Shown one piece after another: positions 35,131 through 46,248 of a stretch of DNA of 64,000 bases. This DNA comes from Streptomyces flaveolus (GTDB taxonomy: Bacteria; Actinomycetota; Actinomycetes; Streptomycetales; Streptomycetaceae), in contig NZ_JNWV01000004.1 of assembly GCF_000716535.1 (NCBI RefSeq), forward strand, positions 186,001 through 250,000, written 5' to 3'. The notes under the pieces are model-generated. The model saw nothing but the letters and a program-made list of their open reading frames with translations, was not told the origin of the DNA and made no database searches. The translations under genes were made by a program, and so were the position numbers. Within the stretch, counting starts at the first letter, position 1. Each line of letters starts with the position of its first letter.

Positions 35131-35939
35131 TGCGGGCTCGGGGCCCGGCCGCGGCCCTCGCCGCGGCCCTGCTCCTGACGGGCTGCGCCCAGTCCGTCGA
35201 CCCCATCGAACGCCTCGGCAAGAAGGCCGCCGAAGGGGTACGCCCGCACACCACCGCCCCCGACCACCGCTACCGCGCCTGGGGCCTGACCCGGCCCCTC
35301 GCCCGCTCCCCGGTGCCCCCGGCCCGCCCGCTCGCCGAGCACCAGGGGGCCGGCGCCCCGCCCCCCGTGGTCGACCACGTCCCCACCCGCGACCCGGTCG
35401 TCTTCCTCACCTACGACGACGGCGCCGAGCGGGACCCCCGCTTCGTCGACATGGTCCGCGAACTGAGGCTCCCGGTCACCCTGTTCCTCACCGACAGCGT
35501 CGCCGCCCCCGGCTACCACCACTTCGCCCGCCTGCGCGCCCTCGGCGCCGGCATCCAGAACCACACCGTCGACCACCGGGCCCCGGCCGGACTGCCGTAC
35601 GCCGGCCAGCGCGCCGAGATCTGCGGCCAGCAGGACCGCCTCCGCGCCGCCCTCGGCGTCCGGCCCCGCCTCTTCCGCCCGCCCTACGGCTCCTACGACC
35701 GCACCACCCTGCGCGCGGCGGCCGACTGCGGCATCTCCGCGCTCGTCCTGTGGCGCGCCGCCCAGACCCCGGCCGGTCTCGCCTACACCCACGGCCCCCA
35801 CCACCTCCGCCCCGGCGACATCGTCCTGGTGGGCCCCGACGAGTCGACCGGCCCGGCCCTGTGGGAGCGGACGGTACGGGTGCTGACGGAGGCGCAGGGG
35901 AGAGGCCTCACGGTGGGCCTGCTGGAGGACTACCTGTGA
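35130..35939 (+). CDS. second polysaccharide deacetylase-like lipoprotein
   Basis: 269-aa paralogue of the preceding gene. Lipobox LLTGC at about residues 15-19. The metal-binding motifs are intact (TYDDGAERD; NHTVDH; FRPPYGSYD), but the last NodB motif, LTHF in the first copy, reads LVGP here, so the C-terminal catalytic His is lost. The acidic residue region near WRAAQTP is also diverged. Activity may be lost or altered. Both copies end in ED(Y/L) repeats: LEDYL. Followed by the groES control region. Confidence 0.88.
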   Translation: MRARGPAAALAAALLLTGCAQSVDPIERLGKKAAEGVRPHTTAPDHRYRAWGLTRPLARSPVPPARPLAEHQGAGAPPPVVDHVPTRDPVVFLTYDDGAERDPRFVDMVRELRLPVTLFLTDSVAAPGYHHFARLRALGAGIQNHTVDHRAPAGLPYAGQRAEICGQQDRLRAALGVRPRLFRPPYGSYDRTTLRAAADCGISALVLWRAAQTPAGLAYTHGPHHLRPGDIVLVGPDESTGPALWERTVRVLTEAQGRGLTVGLLEDYL

Positions 35940-36060
35940 GAACCGGCCTGTCCGGCGCGTGAGGGCGAGGGCCGCCGGGCCCCACGGCGGGGATCCGGGG
36001 ACGGCGGTCCCCGGGACGGTGACCCGCATGCCGCGAATCCGGCCGACGCGCCGCGGGCAA

Positions 36061-36087
36061 TTGGCACTCCGCTTGACCGAGTGCTAA
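36061..36087. promoter_or_regulatory. CIRCE operator 1 (HrcA site)
   Basis: TTGGCACTC-N9-GAGTGCTAA, differing from the CIRCE consensus TTAGCACTC-N9-GAGTGCTAA at one position. It overlaps the -35 region of the groES promoter. HrcA bound here represses groES-groEL1 in the absence of heat stress. Confidence 0.92.
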
Positions 36088-36100
36088 CCACGGTCATAGT
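36073..36100 (+). promoter_or_regulatory. groES-groEL1 promoter
   Basis: TTGACC (36073-36078) and CATAGT (36095-36100) with a 16-bp spacer. The -35 lies inside CIRCE 1, and the expected start near 36107 falls at the edge of CIRCE 2, so HrcA would block polymerase from both sides. Confidence 0.75.
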
Positions 36101-36107
36101 CTCGGCT

Positions 36108-36134
36108 CTGGCACTCCCCCCTGGAGAGTGCCAG
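36108..36134. promoter_or_regulatory. CIRCE operator 2 (HrcA site)
   Basis: CTGGCACTC-N9-GAGTGCCAG, with perfectly symmetrical arms, 20 bp after CIRCE 1. It would also be transcribed as a hairpin at the 5' end of the groES mRNA, where it could affect message stability. Confidence 0.9.
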
Positions 36135-36235
36135 ACAAACGCGACGGGCAGGTCCGGCACCCGCGACGACGGATCGACCTGGTCGCCACCTCAGACAGTT
36201 AACCCCGTGAGATCTCCGAAGGGGGAGGTCGGATC

Positions 36236-36544
36236 GTGACGACCGCCAGCTCCAAGGTTGCCATCAAGCCGCTCGAGGACCGCATCGTGGTCCAGCCGCT
36301 GGACGCCGAGCAGACCACGGCCTCTGGCCTGGTCATCCCGGACACCGCGAAGGAGAAGCCCCAGGAGGGCGCCGTCCTCGCCGTGGGCCCGGGCCGGTTC
36401 GAGAACGGCGAGCGTCTGCCGCTCGACGTCAAGGTCGGCGACGTCGTCCTCTACAGCAAGTACGGCGGCACCGAGGTGAAGTACAACGGCGACGAGTACC
36501 TCGTCCTCTCGGCTCGCGACGTCCTCGCGATCATCGAGAAGTAA
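36236..36544 (+). CDS. groES: co-chaperonin GroES
   Basis: 102-aa heptameric lid of the GroEL folding chamber. [25 protein letters not shown] carries the core start, with the mobile-loop segment around [10 protein letters not shown], and [19 protein letters not shown] lies near the end. GTG 36236 follows GGGGGAGG at good spacing. Controlled by two CIRCE elements; groEL1 follows after a terminator-like structure. Confidence 0.98.
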   Translation: MTTASSKVAIKPLEDRIVVQPLDAEQTTASGLVIPDTAKEKPQEGAVLAVGPGRFENGERLPLDVKVGDVVLYSKYGGTEVKYNGDEYLVLSARDVLAIIEK

Positions 36545-36570
36545 TCACCTCAAGCGACTCTCTGCTTGAA

Positions 36571-38291
<1,721 letters not shown>

Positions 38292-38309
38292 GCCCAGCGC
38301 TTCCGAGTG

Positions 38310-38343
38310 AAGGCCCGGCACCCCGACGAGGGGGCCGGGCCTT
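38310..38343 (+). terminator. intrinsic terminator after groEL1
   Basis: AAGGCCCGGC (38310-38319) pairs with GCCGGGCCTT (38334-38343), a perfect 10-bp stem with a 14-nt loop, 19 bp after the groEL1 stop. Confidence 0.85.
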
Positions 38344-38368
38344 CGCCCTGTCCACTGCTCCGACGCGG

Positions 38369-39076
38369 CTACTGCTCCAACGTGTCCAGTGCGCCCAGCT
38401 GCTGCATCAGCCCGAGCTGGTCGTGCTGCCACCACAGCTCGGCGATCTTGCCGTTGTCGCCGAACCGGAACAGCGTCATCCCGGTCGCGGTGACCTGCCT
38501 GCCGGTGGGCGCGATCCCCAGGAAATCCCCTTGGTGCGTGGCGTACCAGGTCCAGCGCGCGCAGGCCCGGTCGCCCTGGGCGAGCACGTCCTCGACCGTG
38601 AACGCGAAGTCGAAGGCGCCGCGCCACATCCGGAACTCGGCGCGGACGTTGTCCAGCCCGATGGTGTCCTGCGGGTTCAGCGGATCATGGCTGTGGATGT
38701 CCTCGTCCAGCAGGTCGTTGAGCGGCGGCAGCTCGCCCTCGGTGCACAGCGCCTCGAAGAACCCGCGCACCATGCCCTCGGACAGGCTCTCGTCCCGTAC
38801 GACGTCCAGGTCGGTGAACGTCGGCATCTCGTCGCACAGCGCGACCAGCCCCCGGAAGATCCGGTCGGTCTCCGGGAGGTTCGAGTTCCGCACCGCGTCC
38901 TCGTACGACGGGAACTCCACCAATTCGACGACGTGCGACGCGTCCGAGCGGTCGGTGCCGACCACCGCGTGCGTCGCCGTCCGCTTCCCCTTGGTCTGCC
39001 GCACCCAGTCGTCCATGAGCCGGTTCATCTCGTCCAGCCGGCTCGTCCTGCACTCGATGAGCTGTACGAAGGTCAT
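38369..39076 (-). CDS. SnoaL-like ester cyclase family protein
   Basis: 235-aa protein with two parts. Residues 1-95 look like a dimeric alpha/beta-barrel segment (MTFVQLIECRTSRLDEMNRLMDDWVRQT; SHVVELVEFPSYEDAVRNS). Residues about 105-235 form a SnoaL-like domain (FFEALCTEGELPPLNDLLDED; FRMWRGAFDFAFTVEDVLAQGDRACARWTWYATHQGDFLGIAPTG). The substrate is unknown; SnoaL-like folds include polyketide cyclases and limonene-epoxide-type hydrolases, and many act in unknown pathways. Convergent with groEL1. The ATG at 39076 fits the conserved start. Confidence 0.75.
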   Translation of the reverse strand: MTFVQLIECRTSRLDEMNRLMDDWVRQTKGKRTATHAVVGTDRSDASHVVELVEFPSYEDAVRNSNLPETDRIFRGLVALCDEMPTFTDLDVVRDESLSEGMVRGFFEALCTEGELPPLNDLLDEDIHSHDPLNPQDTIGLDNVRAEFRMWRGAFDFAFTVEDVLAQGDRACARWTWYATHQGDFLGIAPTGRQVTATGMTLFRFGDNGKIAELWWQHDQLGLMQQLGALDTLEQ

Positions 39077-39150
39077 GCGCCGCCTCCGGCCCCCCTGGTC
39101 CGGTACCGTCCCGCCCATTTTCCCACCGGGACGGCGGCGCCACCCGCCCG

Positions 39151-39924
39151 CTACTGCGGCCCGTACTTGCGCCCGGTCCGGGAGCTGACCCCGCCCAGCA
39201 GCCCGCGCGGCGTCACCTTCACCAGGCTCATCAGCGCCTTGTACCGGGGGTCGGGGATGGACACCGTCCTGCCGCGCGCGAGGTCGTTCAGGGCCGCCGC
39301 GACCAGTTTGTCGGCGTCCAGCCACATCCAGCCCGGGATGTTGTCCGTGCCCATGCCGGCCCGCTCGTGGAACTCGGTGCGCACGAACCCCGGGCACAGC
39401 GCCATCAGCCGGACCCCGCTGCCGGCCAGGTCCTTGGCCGCGCCCTGGGTGAACTGCACGACCCACGCCTTGGACGCGCCGTACGTGCCGCGCGGGACGA
39501 ACGCGGCCACCGAGGCGACGTTCACCACCCCGCCCCGGCCGCGCTCGCGCATCGCCTCGGCCGCCGCCGACGTCAGCCGGAGCACCGCCTCGCAGTGCAC
39601 CTTGAGCATCCGCAGCTCGTCCGCCATCGGTACCTCCAGATAGCGGCCCTTGTTGCCGAAGCCGGCGTTGTTGACCAGCAGGTCGACCGGGTTCTTCCGG
39701 TCGCCGAGCCGGTCGGCCACCGCCTCGATGCCCTTGTCCTGCGCCAGGTCGGCGGTCAGCACCTCCACCTCGATGCCGTGCCGGTCGTGCAGTTCCGTCG
39801 CCTGCTCACGCAGCCGCTTGGTGTCCCGCGCGACCAGGACGAGGTCATGCCCGTCAGCCGCCAGCCGCCGCGCGAACGCGGCACCGATCCCCGCGGTCGA
39901 TCCCGTAATCAGAGCCGTTGTCAT
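39151..39924 (-). CDS. SDR family NAD(P)-dependent oxidoreductase
   Basis: 257-aa short-chain dehydrogenase of the DltE/YqjQ-like branch. MTTALITGSTAGIGAAFARRLAADGHDLVLVARD carries the cofactor motif, LLVNNAGFGNKG the NNAG motif, and the catalytic Tyr-Lys pair is in GTYGASKAW. It ends KYGPQ. The substrate is unknown. It lies upstream of the ester-cyclase-like gene on the same strand, with a 74-bp gap, so they may share a transcript. Confidence 0.9.
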   Translation of the reverse strand: MTTALITGSTAGIGAAFARRLAADGHDLVLVARDTKRLREQATELHDRHGIEVEVLTADLAQDKGIEAVADRLGDRKNPVDLLVNNAGFGNKGRYLEVPMADELRMLKVHCEAVLRLTSAAAEAMRERGRGGVVNVASVAAFVPRGTYGASKAWVVQFTQGAAKDLAGSGVRLMALCPGFVRTEFHERAGMGTDNIPGWMWLDADKLVAAALNDLARGRTVSIPDPRYKALMSLVKVTPRGLLGGVSSRTGRKYGPQ

Positions 39925-39997
39925 GGCCCAAGCGTAGTGACCCGGACCGACAGGCTCCGCGGTCCGCGCGCTGCGCCCGGTGCGCGGCCGGCGGGTC

Positions 39998-40666
39998 TCA
40001 GGCTCCGTGTTCGGACGCGTACTTCCGGGCCTTCGCCAGCGTCTCGGAGTGCAGCGCCGTGCCCGCCGCGAGCAGCCGGGGCAGCAGTTCCCGCTCGGTG
40101 GTGACCGCGCGGAACTGCATCGCCGCCGTCACCCCGTGGTCCGGCCGGTGCACGATCTCGACCGGATCGCCCGCCCGGATCTCACCCGGCTCGATCACCC
40201 GGAGGTAGGCGCCCGTTGCGCCCTTCCGCGTGAATCTCCTGACCCAGCCGCGCTCGCCCAGATGGCCCTGGAAGGTGGCGCACGGAATGCGGCCGGAGGT
40301 CACCTCCAGTACGACGGTGGAGCCGATCCGCCAGCGCTCTCCGATCACCGCCCCGGACACGTCCAGACCGTCCGTCGTGAGGTTCTCGCCGAAGCAACCG
40401 TTGGCCAACGATCTGCCGAGCTCGCGCTCCCAGGCGTCGAGGTCCTCCCGGGCGTACGCGTACACCGCCTGGTCGTCACCGCCGTGGTGGCGCGTGTCGC
40501 ACACCGCGTCCCCGGCGAGCCCGCCCGCGCCGACGCCCTTGGGGCCGGGCGCCGCCACCCGCACCGGGCCGTCGGCAGGGCGCTTGTCGATGCCGGTCAG
40601 GCCGTCCGCCTGACTCGTGTAGGACACCTGCCGGGGCCTGCCCAGATTGACCGAGAGAAGCTTCAT
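39998..40666 (-). CDS. MOSC domain protein (YiiM-like)
   Basis: 222-aa protein. It starts MKLLSVNLGRPRQVSY, and the MOSC core includes GLAGDAVCDTRHHGGDDQAVYAYAREDLDAWE, GCFGENLTTDGLDVS and RIGSTVVLEVTSGRIPCATFQGHL with the conserved Cys. This matches the YiiM branch, linked in E. coli to molybdenum-cofactor-dependent detoxification of N-hydroxylated bases; the reaction here is not known. The ATG at 40666 gives the family start. Divergent from the LysR gene, 80 bp apart. Confidence 0.88.
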   Translation of the reverse strand: MKLLSVNLGRPRQVSYTSQADGLTGIDKRPADGPVRVAAPGPKGVGAGGLAGDAVCDTRHHGGDDQAVYAYAREDLDAWERELGRSLANGCFGENLTTDGLDVSGAVIGERWRIGSTVVLEVTSGRIPCATFQGHLGERGWVRRFTRKGATGAYLRVIEPGEIRAGDPVEIVHRPDHGVTAAMQFRAVTTERELLPRLLAAGTALHSETLAKARKYASEHGA

Positions 40667-40734
40667 CCCCGCACGGTAAGCGATCCGGTCCCAAAGCGTC
40701 GACGCATTATCGGACACCCCGCCCAAGGCTGCCT

Positions 40735-40740
40735 TATGCT
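40735..40740 (+). promoter_or_regulatory. -10 of a leaderless LysR-type transcript
   Basis: TATGCT lies exactly at -12 to -7 relative to the GTG at 40747. No Shine-Dalgarno is present, so initiation without a leader is likely. Confidence 0.5.
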
Positions 40741-40746
40741 CGACGG

Positions 40747-41661
40747 GTGATCGAGGCCCGTCATCTCCGCGTCCTGCGCGCCGTCGCGACCACCGGTTCC
40801 TTCTCGGCGGCCGGACGCCAGCTGGGCTGCACCCAGCCCGCCGTCAGCCAGCAGATGAAGGCCCTGGAAGCCTCGGTCGGCACCCCGCTGCTGGTCCGCA
40901 CCGGGCGCGAGATGCGCCTCACCCAGGCCGGCGAGGCCCTGGTCCGGCACGCCTCCGGCATCCTCGCCGGGCTCACCGCGGCCGAGGAGGAGGTCGCCGC
41001 CATCGCCGGCCTGCGTGCGGGACGGGTCCGGCTGGTCTCCTTCCCCAGCGGCAGCTCCACCCTGGTCCCGACCGCCCTGGCCGCCCTGCGCGCGGCCCAC
41101 CCCGGCACCCGCGTCTCCCTGGAGGAGGCCGAGCCGCCGAGGTCCGTGGAACTGCTCCGCGAAGGCGACTGCGACCTCGCCCTGGCCTTCCGCTACGAGG
41201 GTGCGGCGGTCGCCGAGGACTGGGACGACCTCGTCGTGCGCCCCCTGCTGACGGACCGCCTGGTCGCCCTGGTGCCCGAACGGCACCGGCTCGCGCGCGC
41301 GGACACCGTCGCCATCGGCGAGCTGGCCCACGAGCCCTGGATCGCGGGCTGCCCGCGCTGCCGCGGCCAGCTCGTCGAGGTCTGCGAGGGGGCCGGGTTC
41401 ACCCCGCGCATCGACTTCGCCACCGACGACTATCCGGCCGTGGTCGGCCTGGTCGGCGCCGGTCTCGGCGTCGCCGTACTGCCCCAGCTGGCCGTGGAGT
41501 CGGTACGGCCGCGGGGCGTGCGCACGGTACGGCTGGAACCGGCGGTACGGCGCGAGATCGTCGCCCTCACCCTGCCCGACCTGGCCCAGGTGCCGGCGGT
41601 GTCCGCCACGCTGGAGCAGCTGGCCCGGGCGGCGCGGGCGGCGGGGCGCGGTCAGGGATAG
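40747..41661 (+). CDS. LysR family transcriptional regulator
   Basis: 304-aa regulator. The N-terminal winged helix (MIEARHLRVLRAVATTGSFSAAGRQLGCTQPAVSQQMKALE; about 1-65) is followed by a type-2 periplasmic-binding effector domain (VRLVSFPSGSSTLVPTALAALRAAHPGTRVSLEEAEP; GAGLGVAVLPQLAVE). The effector is unknown. Divergent orientation to the MOSC gene suggests that the MOSC gene may be a target, the usual LysR arrangement. Confidence 0.93.
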   Translation: MIEARHLRVLRAVATTGSFSAAGRQLGCTQPAVSQQMKALEASVGTPLLVRTGREMRLTQAGEALVRHASGILAGLTAAEEEVAAIAGLRAGRVRLVSFPSGSSTLVPTALAALRAAHPGTRVSLEEAEPPRSVELLREGDCDLALAFRYEGAAVAEDWDDLVVRPLLTDRLVALVPERHRLARADTVAIGELAHEPWIAGCPRCRGQLVEVCEGAGFTPRIDFATDDYPAVVGLVGAGLGVAVLPQLAVESVRPRGVRTVRLEPAVRREIVALTLPDLAQVPAVSATLEQLARAARAAGRGQG

Positions 41662-41731
41662 CCCAAAGACGCAGGGGGTCGCTCGCAGAAGGGTGACCGC
41701 CTGGGGAACGGCGGGTCGCCCGGACGGGCCA

Positions 41732-41753
41732 CGGGCACGCGCGCGCGTGCCCG
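41732..41753. terminator. 22-bp perfect palindrome between lysR-type gene and whiD
   Basis: A perfect palindrome with arms CGGGCACG and CGTGCCCG around a (CG) repeat core. It lies in the gap between two convergent genes, 70 bp after the LysR stop and 66 bp beyond the whiD stop, and would form a strong hairpin in either transcript. Confidence 0.6.
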
Positions 41754-41794
41754 GTAAGGAAGTGGATGCTTTGCCTATGGGTGTTGCAGAAACG

Positions 41795-41834
41795 TTCCTT
41801 CAGTGATCCGAAGCTTCCCTCAGTGATCCGAAGC
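41795..41834. repeat. 20-bp tandem duplication spanning the whiD stop codon
   Basis: Two adjacent 20-bp units (41795-41814 and 41815-41834) are identical except for one base. The second unit contains the whiD stop (TGA, minus strand, 41820-41822), and the first repeats it just downstream. Read on the minus strand, it duplicates the last codons (GAT CAC TGA) out of frame. Confidence 0.85.
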
Positions 41835-42149
41835 GGTGTCCCCGCTGGTGGTGGAGGCCGCCACCAGGCGGTTGCGTGCCCGCCCCATCAACTCCTCACG
41901 CTCGTCCTCGGTCAGGCCGCCCCAGACGCCGTACGGCTCGCGCACCGCCAGCGCGTGCGCCGCACACTCCGCACGGACCGGGCACCTCATGCAGACCTCT
42001 TTGGCCGAGTTCTCGCGAGCGCTCCGAGCCGCCCCGCGCTCGCCCTCCGGGTGGAAGAAGAGCGAGCTGTCCACCCCGCGGCAGGCAGCCAGCAGCTGCC
42101 AGTCCCACAGGTCCGCGTTCGGTCCGGGAAGGCGGGAGAAATCTGCCAT
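41820..42149 (-). CDS. whiD: WhiB-like sporulation regulator WhiD
   Basis: 109-aa WhiB-family iron-sulphur protein required for late sporulation septation and spore maturation in Streptomyces. The [4Fe-4S] ligands Cys23, Cys53, Cys56 and Cys62 sit exactly as in S. coelicolor WhiD, and the G(V/I)WGG turn is at 74-78 (YGVWGG). The start MADFSRLPGPNADLWDWQLLAA and the bldM-adjacent location confirm WhiD. WhiB-like proteins work by binding the primary sigma factor. ATG 42149 follows AAGGGG on the minus strand. Confidence 0.95.
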   Translation of the reverse strand: MADFSRLPGPNADLWDWQLLAACRGVDSSLFFHPEGERGAARSARENSAKEVCMRCPVRAECAAHALAVREPYGVWGGLTEDEREELMGRARNRLVAASTTSGDTASDH

Positions 42150-42530
42150 TACGTGACCCCTTGTCGCCGTTCTGGGCGGATACGGTGCCAACGACCGTAC
42201 ATCTCCGGTCTAAGGAGATGAAAATATGACTCATTGCGAATCTAGCCCCGGACACTGCGAAACGGGAAGAAAAGGGGCTGAATGGGGCATAGGTTGTGAT
42301 GAAAAGTTGTGGGTCCGTCGAGCATGTCTGCACCGTGTCGACGCCCTCACGTAGAGTGCCGAAGACGGCACGCGGGCCCGTAACTCTTTCGAGTGACCGT
42401 CGTTGAGAGTGCGGAGGCGGTTGAGAACACAAGCGCTCGGGCAGGCGTCCGAGACGGTCGACCGCACAGGTGACGATTCCGTACCAGCCTGGAGGCTCAA
42501 GGTGACGCGCATCAGCTGCGGAGGGCGGTC
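42150..42530. other. divergent whiD-bldM regulatory region
   Basis: 381 bp between two developmental genes. It contains a sigma-BldN promoter for bldM (separate entry), a low-GC patch at about 42215-42245 next to whiD, and repeated TGCGAA(T/A) motifs (near 42235 and 42256). Developmental promoters of whiD should lie here on the minus strand, but none could be placed with confidence. Confidence 0.6.
42379..42406 (+). promoter_or_regulatory. sigma-BldN-dependent promoter of bldM
   Basis: CGTAAC (42379-42384), 16 bp, CGTTGA (42401-42406). This is identical to the published consensus for Streptomyces sigma-BldN promoters, of which bldM p1 is the founding example. The start would be near 42413, leaving a leader of about 118 nt. 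Confidence 0.9.
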
Positions 42531-43142
42531 ATGACATCCGTCCTCGTCTGCGACGACTCCCCGCTTGCCCGAGAAGCGCTCCGCCGCGCGGTCGCGACCG
42601 TGCCCGGTGTCGAGCGTGTGACGACGGCGGCCAACGGCGAGGAAGTCCTCCGCCGCTGGGGCGCCGACCGCTCCGACCTCATCCTCATGGATGTGCGCAT
42701 GCCCGGCCTGGGCGGCGTCGAGACCGTGCGCCGGCTGCTGTCCGCCGACCCGGGCGCGCGCATCATCATGCTCACCGTCGCCGAGGACCTCGACGGGGTG
42801 GCCCTCGCGGTCGCCGCCGGTGCGCGGGGATACCTGCACAAGGACGCCTCGCGCGCCGAGCTGCGCGCCACGGTGACCCAGGCGCTGGCCGACCCCACCT
42901 GGCGGCTCGCCCCGCGCCGGCTGCGCTCGGCCGAGATGGGCGCCGCGCCCACGCTCACCGCGCGTGAGATCCAGGTCCTGGAGGGCATGAGCCACGGCCG
43001 CTCGAACGCCGAGATCGGCCGCGAGCTGTTCCTCTCCGAGGACACCGTCAAGACGCACGCCCGGCGCCTGTTCAAGAAGCTGGGCGCCTCGGACCGGGCG
43101 CACGCGGTGGCCCTCGGCTTCCGCTGGGGACTGGTCCGCTAG
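42531..43142 (+). CDS. bldM: developmental response regulator BldM
   Basis: 203-aa atypical NarL/FixJ-type response regulator controlling aerial growth and sporulation genes; it acts as a homodimer or as a heterodimer with WhiI. Receiver domain residues 1-120 with Asp54 in LILMDVRMPG; C-terminal LuxR-type HTH (LTAREIQVLEGMSHGRSNAEIGRELFLSEDTVKTH). BldM is known not to depend on phosphorylation at Asp54. No partner kinase is adjacent. Neighbours whiD and shbA match the conserved developmental locus. Confidence 0.97.
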   Translation: MTSVLVCDDSPLAREALRRAVATVPGVERVTTAANGEEVLRRWGADRSDLILMDVRMPGLGGVETVRRLLSADPGARIIMLTVAEDLDGVALAVAAGARGYLHKDASRAELRATVTQALADPTWRLAPRRLRSAEMGAAPTLTAREIQVLEGMSHGRSNAEIGRELFLSEDTVKTHARRLFKKLGASDRAHAVALGFRWGLVR

Positions 43143-43770
43143 CGAGTGCGAGGCCGGGCGGGCCGCTCGGCGCCGGGGCGTCCCGGTGCCGTCCGCGCCC
43201 GCGGCTCCTGTGCGGTGGCCGGCCGACCGCGCTCGTCGAGGGCGGCCCGGTTCGCCCTCCTGCGATCCGGTCTCCTTTGTCTCCGGGGCGTGGTGCCCGC
43301 CGGTGGTTGCGGGCGGGCGCCGTGCGGGGCGCGGTCGTGCGGGCGGCGGTGTGCCGGGCCGCCGTGCCGTTCGGTGGACGGGGCCGTCCGGGTGATTCCG
43401 GTCGTGCCGGTCCACCCTGGTCACCCCGGCCGTCCGGGTCCCGCACCGGCGGGCGAACCGTCGCAGAGGCCGGCGGCGAGCCGTCGTACAAGCAGGCGGC
43501 CAACCGTCGTACAGCCGGCGCGGACACCGCGGGAGTCGGCAGCAGCGCTCGCATCCGGTGGAACGCGTCGACGGGCGACCGCCCCGGCGCGCACCGGTGC
43601 CGAACGCGGTGCGTGACCACTCCGGCGCACCACCTCGCCGAACGCCCCGAGGGGCGCGGACAGGGCGGCCCGCCGGACGCGCGCTGCTCGTTTCGGCGCG
43701 GATGCCGCATCCTTGAGGTGTGGAGTCTCTCGGGGACGAGTCGGTCGAGCGGAAGGGGAGGGCGCGGGGA
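43143..43770 (+). other. long bldM-shbA intergenic region with tandem repeats
   Basis: 628 bp without a convincing gene; the open frames on both strands have the Arg/Gly/Pro composition of random GC-rich DNA. It contains three imperfect 23-bp tandem repeats at 43454-43476, 43477-43499 and 43500-43522, sharing the core CCGTCGYA. The promoter of shbA should lie in the last 200 bp. The length suggests a heavily regulated developmental gene. Confidence 0.5.
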
Positions 43771-44448
43771 ATGAGTGCCGGCGCACCTGCTCATAACGCT
43801 TCGGTGCACAACCACGAGCACGATGCGACGGACCGGACGGCCGCAAGGCACCATGGACCGATGCGCGACGACGAGGCGGGCACGGCCCACGGGGCGATCG
43901 GTGCGCTCGTGCATCGTGCCGTCGACGGGGACGAGCAGGCCACGCACGATCTGCTCGCCCATGTCCACCCCCTGGCGCTGCGCTACTGCCGCACCCGGCT
44001 GTCCCGGCTGCCCGGCGACGCGCGCCACTTCGTGGAGGACCTCGCCCAGGAGGTCTGCGTGGCGGTCCTCCTCGCCCTGCCCCGCTACCGCGACACCGGC
44101 CGCCCCTTCGAGGCGTTCGTCTTCGCCATCGCCTCCCACAAGGTCGCCGACCTCCAGCGGGCGGCGATGCGCCACCCGGGATCGACCGCGGTGCCGTCCG
44201 ACGAGATGCCCGAGCGGCCCGACGACTCCCTCGGCCCCGAGGAGCGCGCCCTGCTCAGCAGCGACGCCGAGTGGGCCAAGAAACTGCTGGCCAACCTCCC
44301 CGAGAACCAGCGCGAACTGCTCCTGCTGCGCATCGCCGTGGGCTTGACCGCGGAGGAGACGGGGCAGATGTTGGGAATGTCACCCGGTGCGGTCCGTGTG
44401 GCCCAGCACCGGGCCCTGAGCCGCCTGAGGGCGCTCGCCGAACAGTGA
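43771..44448 (+). CDS. shbA: ECF-like sigma factor ShbA
   Basis: 225-aa sigma factor with region 2 ([56 protein letters not shown]) and region 4 ([44 protein letters not shown]). The sequence and position between bldM and guaB match ShbA, which in S. griseus drives transcription of the principal sigma gene hrdB. ATG 43771 follows GGGGAGGGCGCGGGG; a shorter start at ATG 43861 (MRDDEAG) is also plausible, as conservation begins there. Confidence 0.9.
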   Translation: MSAGAPAHNASVHNHEHDATDRTAARHHGPMRDDEAGTAHGAIGALVHRAVDGDEQATHDLLAHVHPLALRYCRTRLSRLPGDARHFVEDLAQEVCVAVLLALPRYRDTGRPFEAFVFAIASHKVADLQRAAMRHPGSTAVPSDEMPERPDDSLGPEERALLSSDAEWAKKLLANLPENQRELLLLRIAVGLTAEETGQMLGMSPGAVRVAQHRALSRLRALAEQ

Positions 44449-44571
44449 ACCCCCCAGCGCGGAGCCCGCAGTAGCTCCCGCGCTGAACAGGTGCGTCGCC
44501 GTTTCCGTACGAACATACGAAGCCTGAAGCGACCCCGTACCGTGGAATTTGCTAGCGACGCTTCCCGTTAG

Positions 44572-46119
<1,548 letters not shown>

Positions 46120-46159
46120 CGGCGAGACATGGCGCCCACGCGCGCGTGAGGCTCGTGCC

Positions 46160-46190
46160 ACGGCGGTCCCGGAGCATCCGGGGCCGCCGT
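46160..46190 (+). terminator. hairpin between guaB and its paralogue
   Basis: A nearly continuous stem from 46160 to 46190 (ACGGCGG/CCGCCGT outer arms, CCCGGA/TCCGGG inner arms) around a GCA loop. There is no T run. It would terminate or stabilise the guaB transcript. Confidence 0.65.
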
Positions 46191-46248
46191 TGCCGTACCC
46201 GTCGGCGATACTGGAAGGCGCTGCAACGCATAGGGAAAGGCCACCAAC

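Noticed and set aside
43277..43774. 165-codon plus-strand frame between bldM and shbA
   Set aside because: Low-complexity Arg/Gly/Ser composition, no ribosome-binding site and no recognisable domain; typical random frame in GC-rich DNA.
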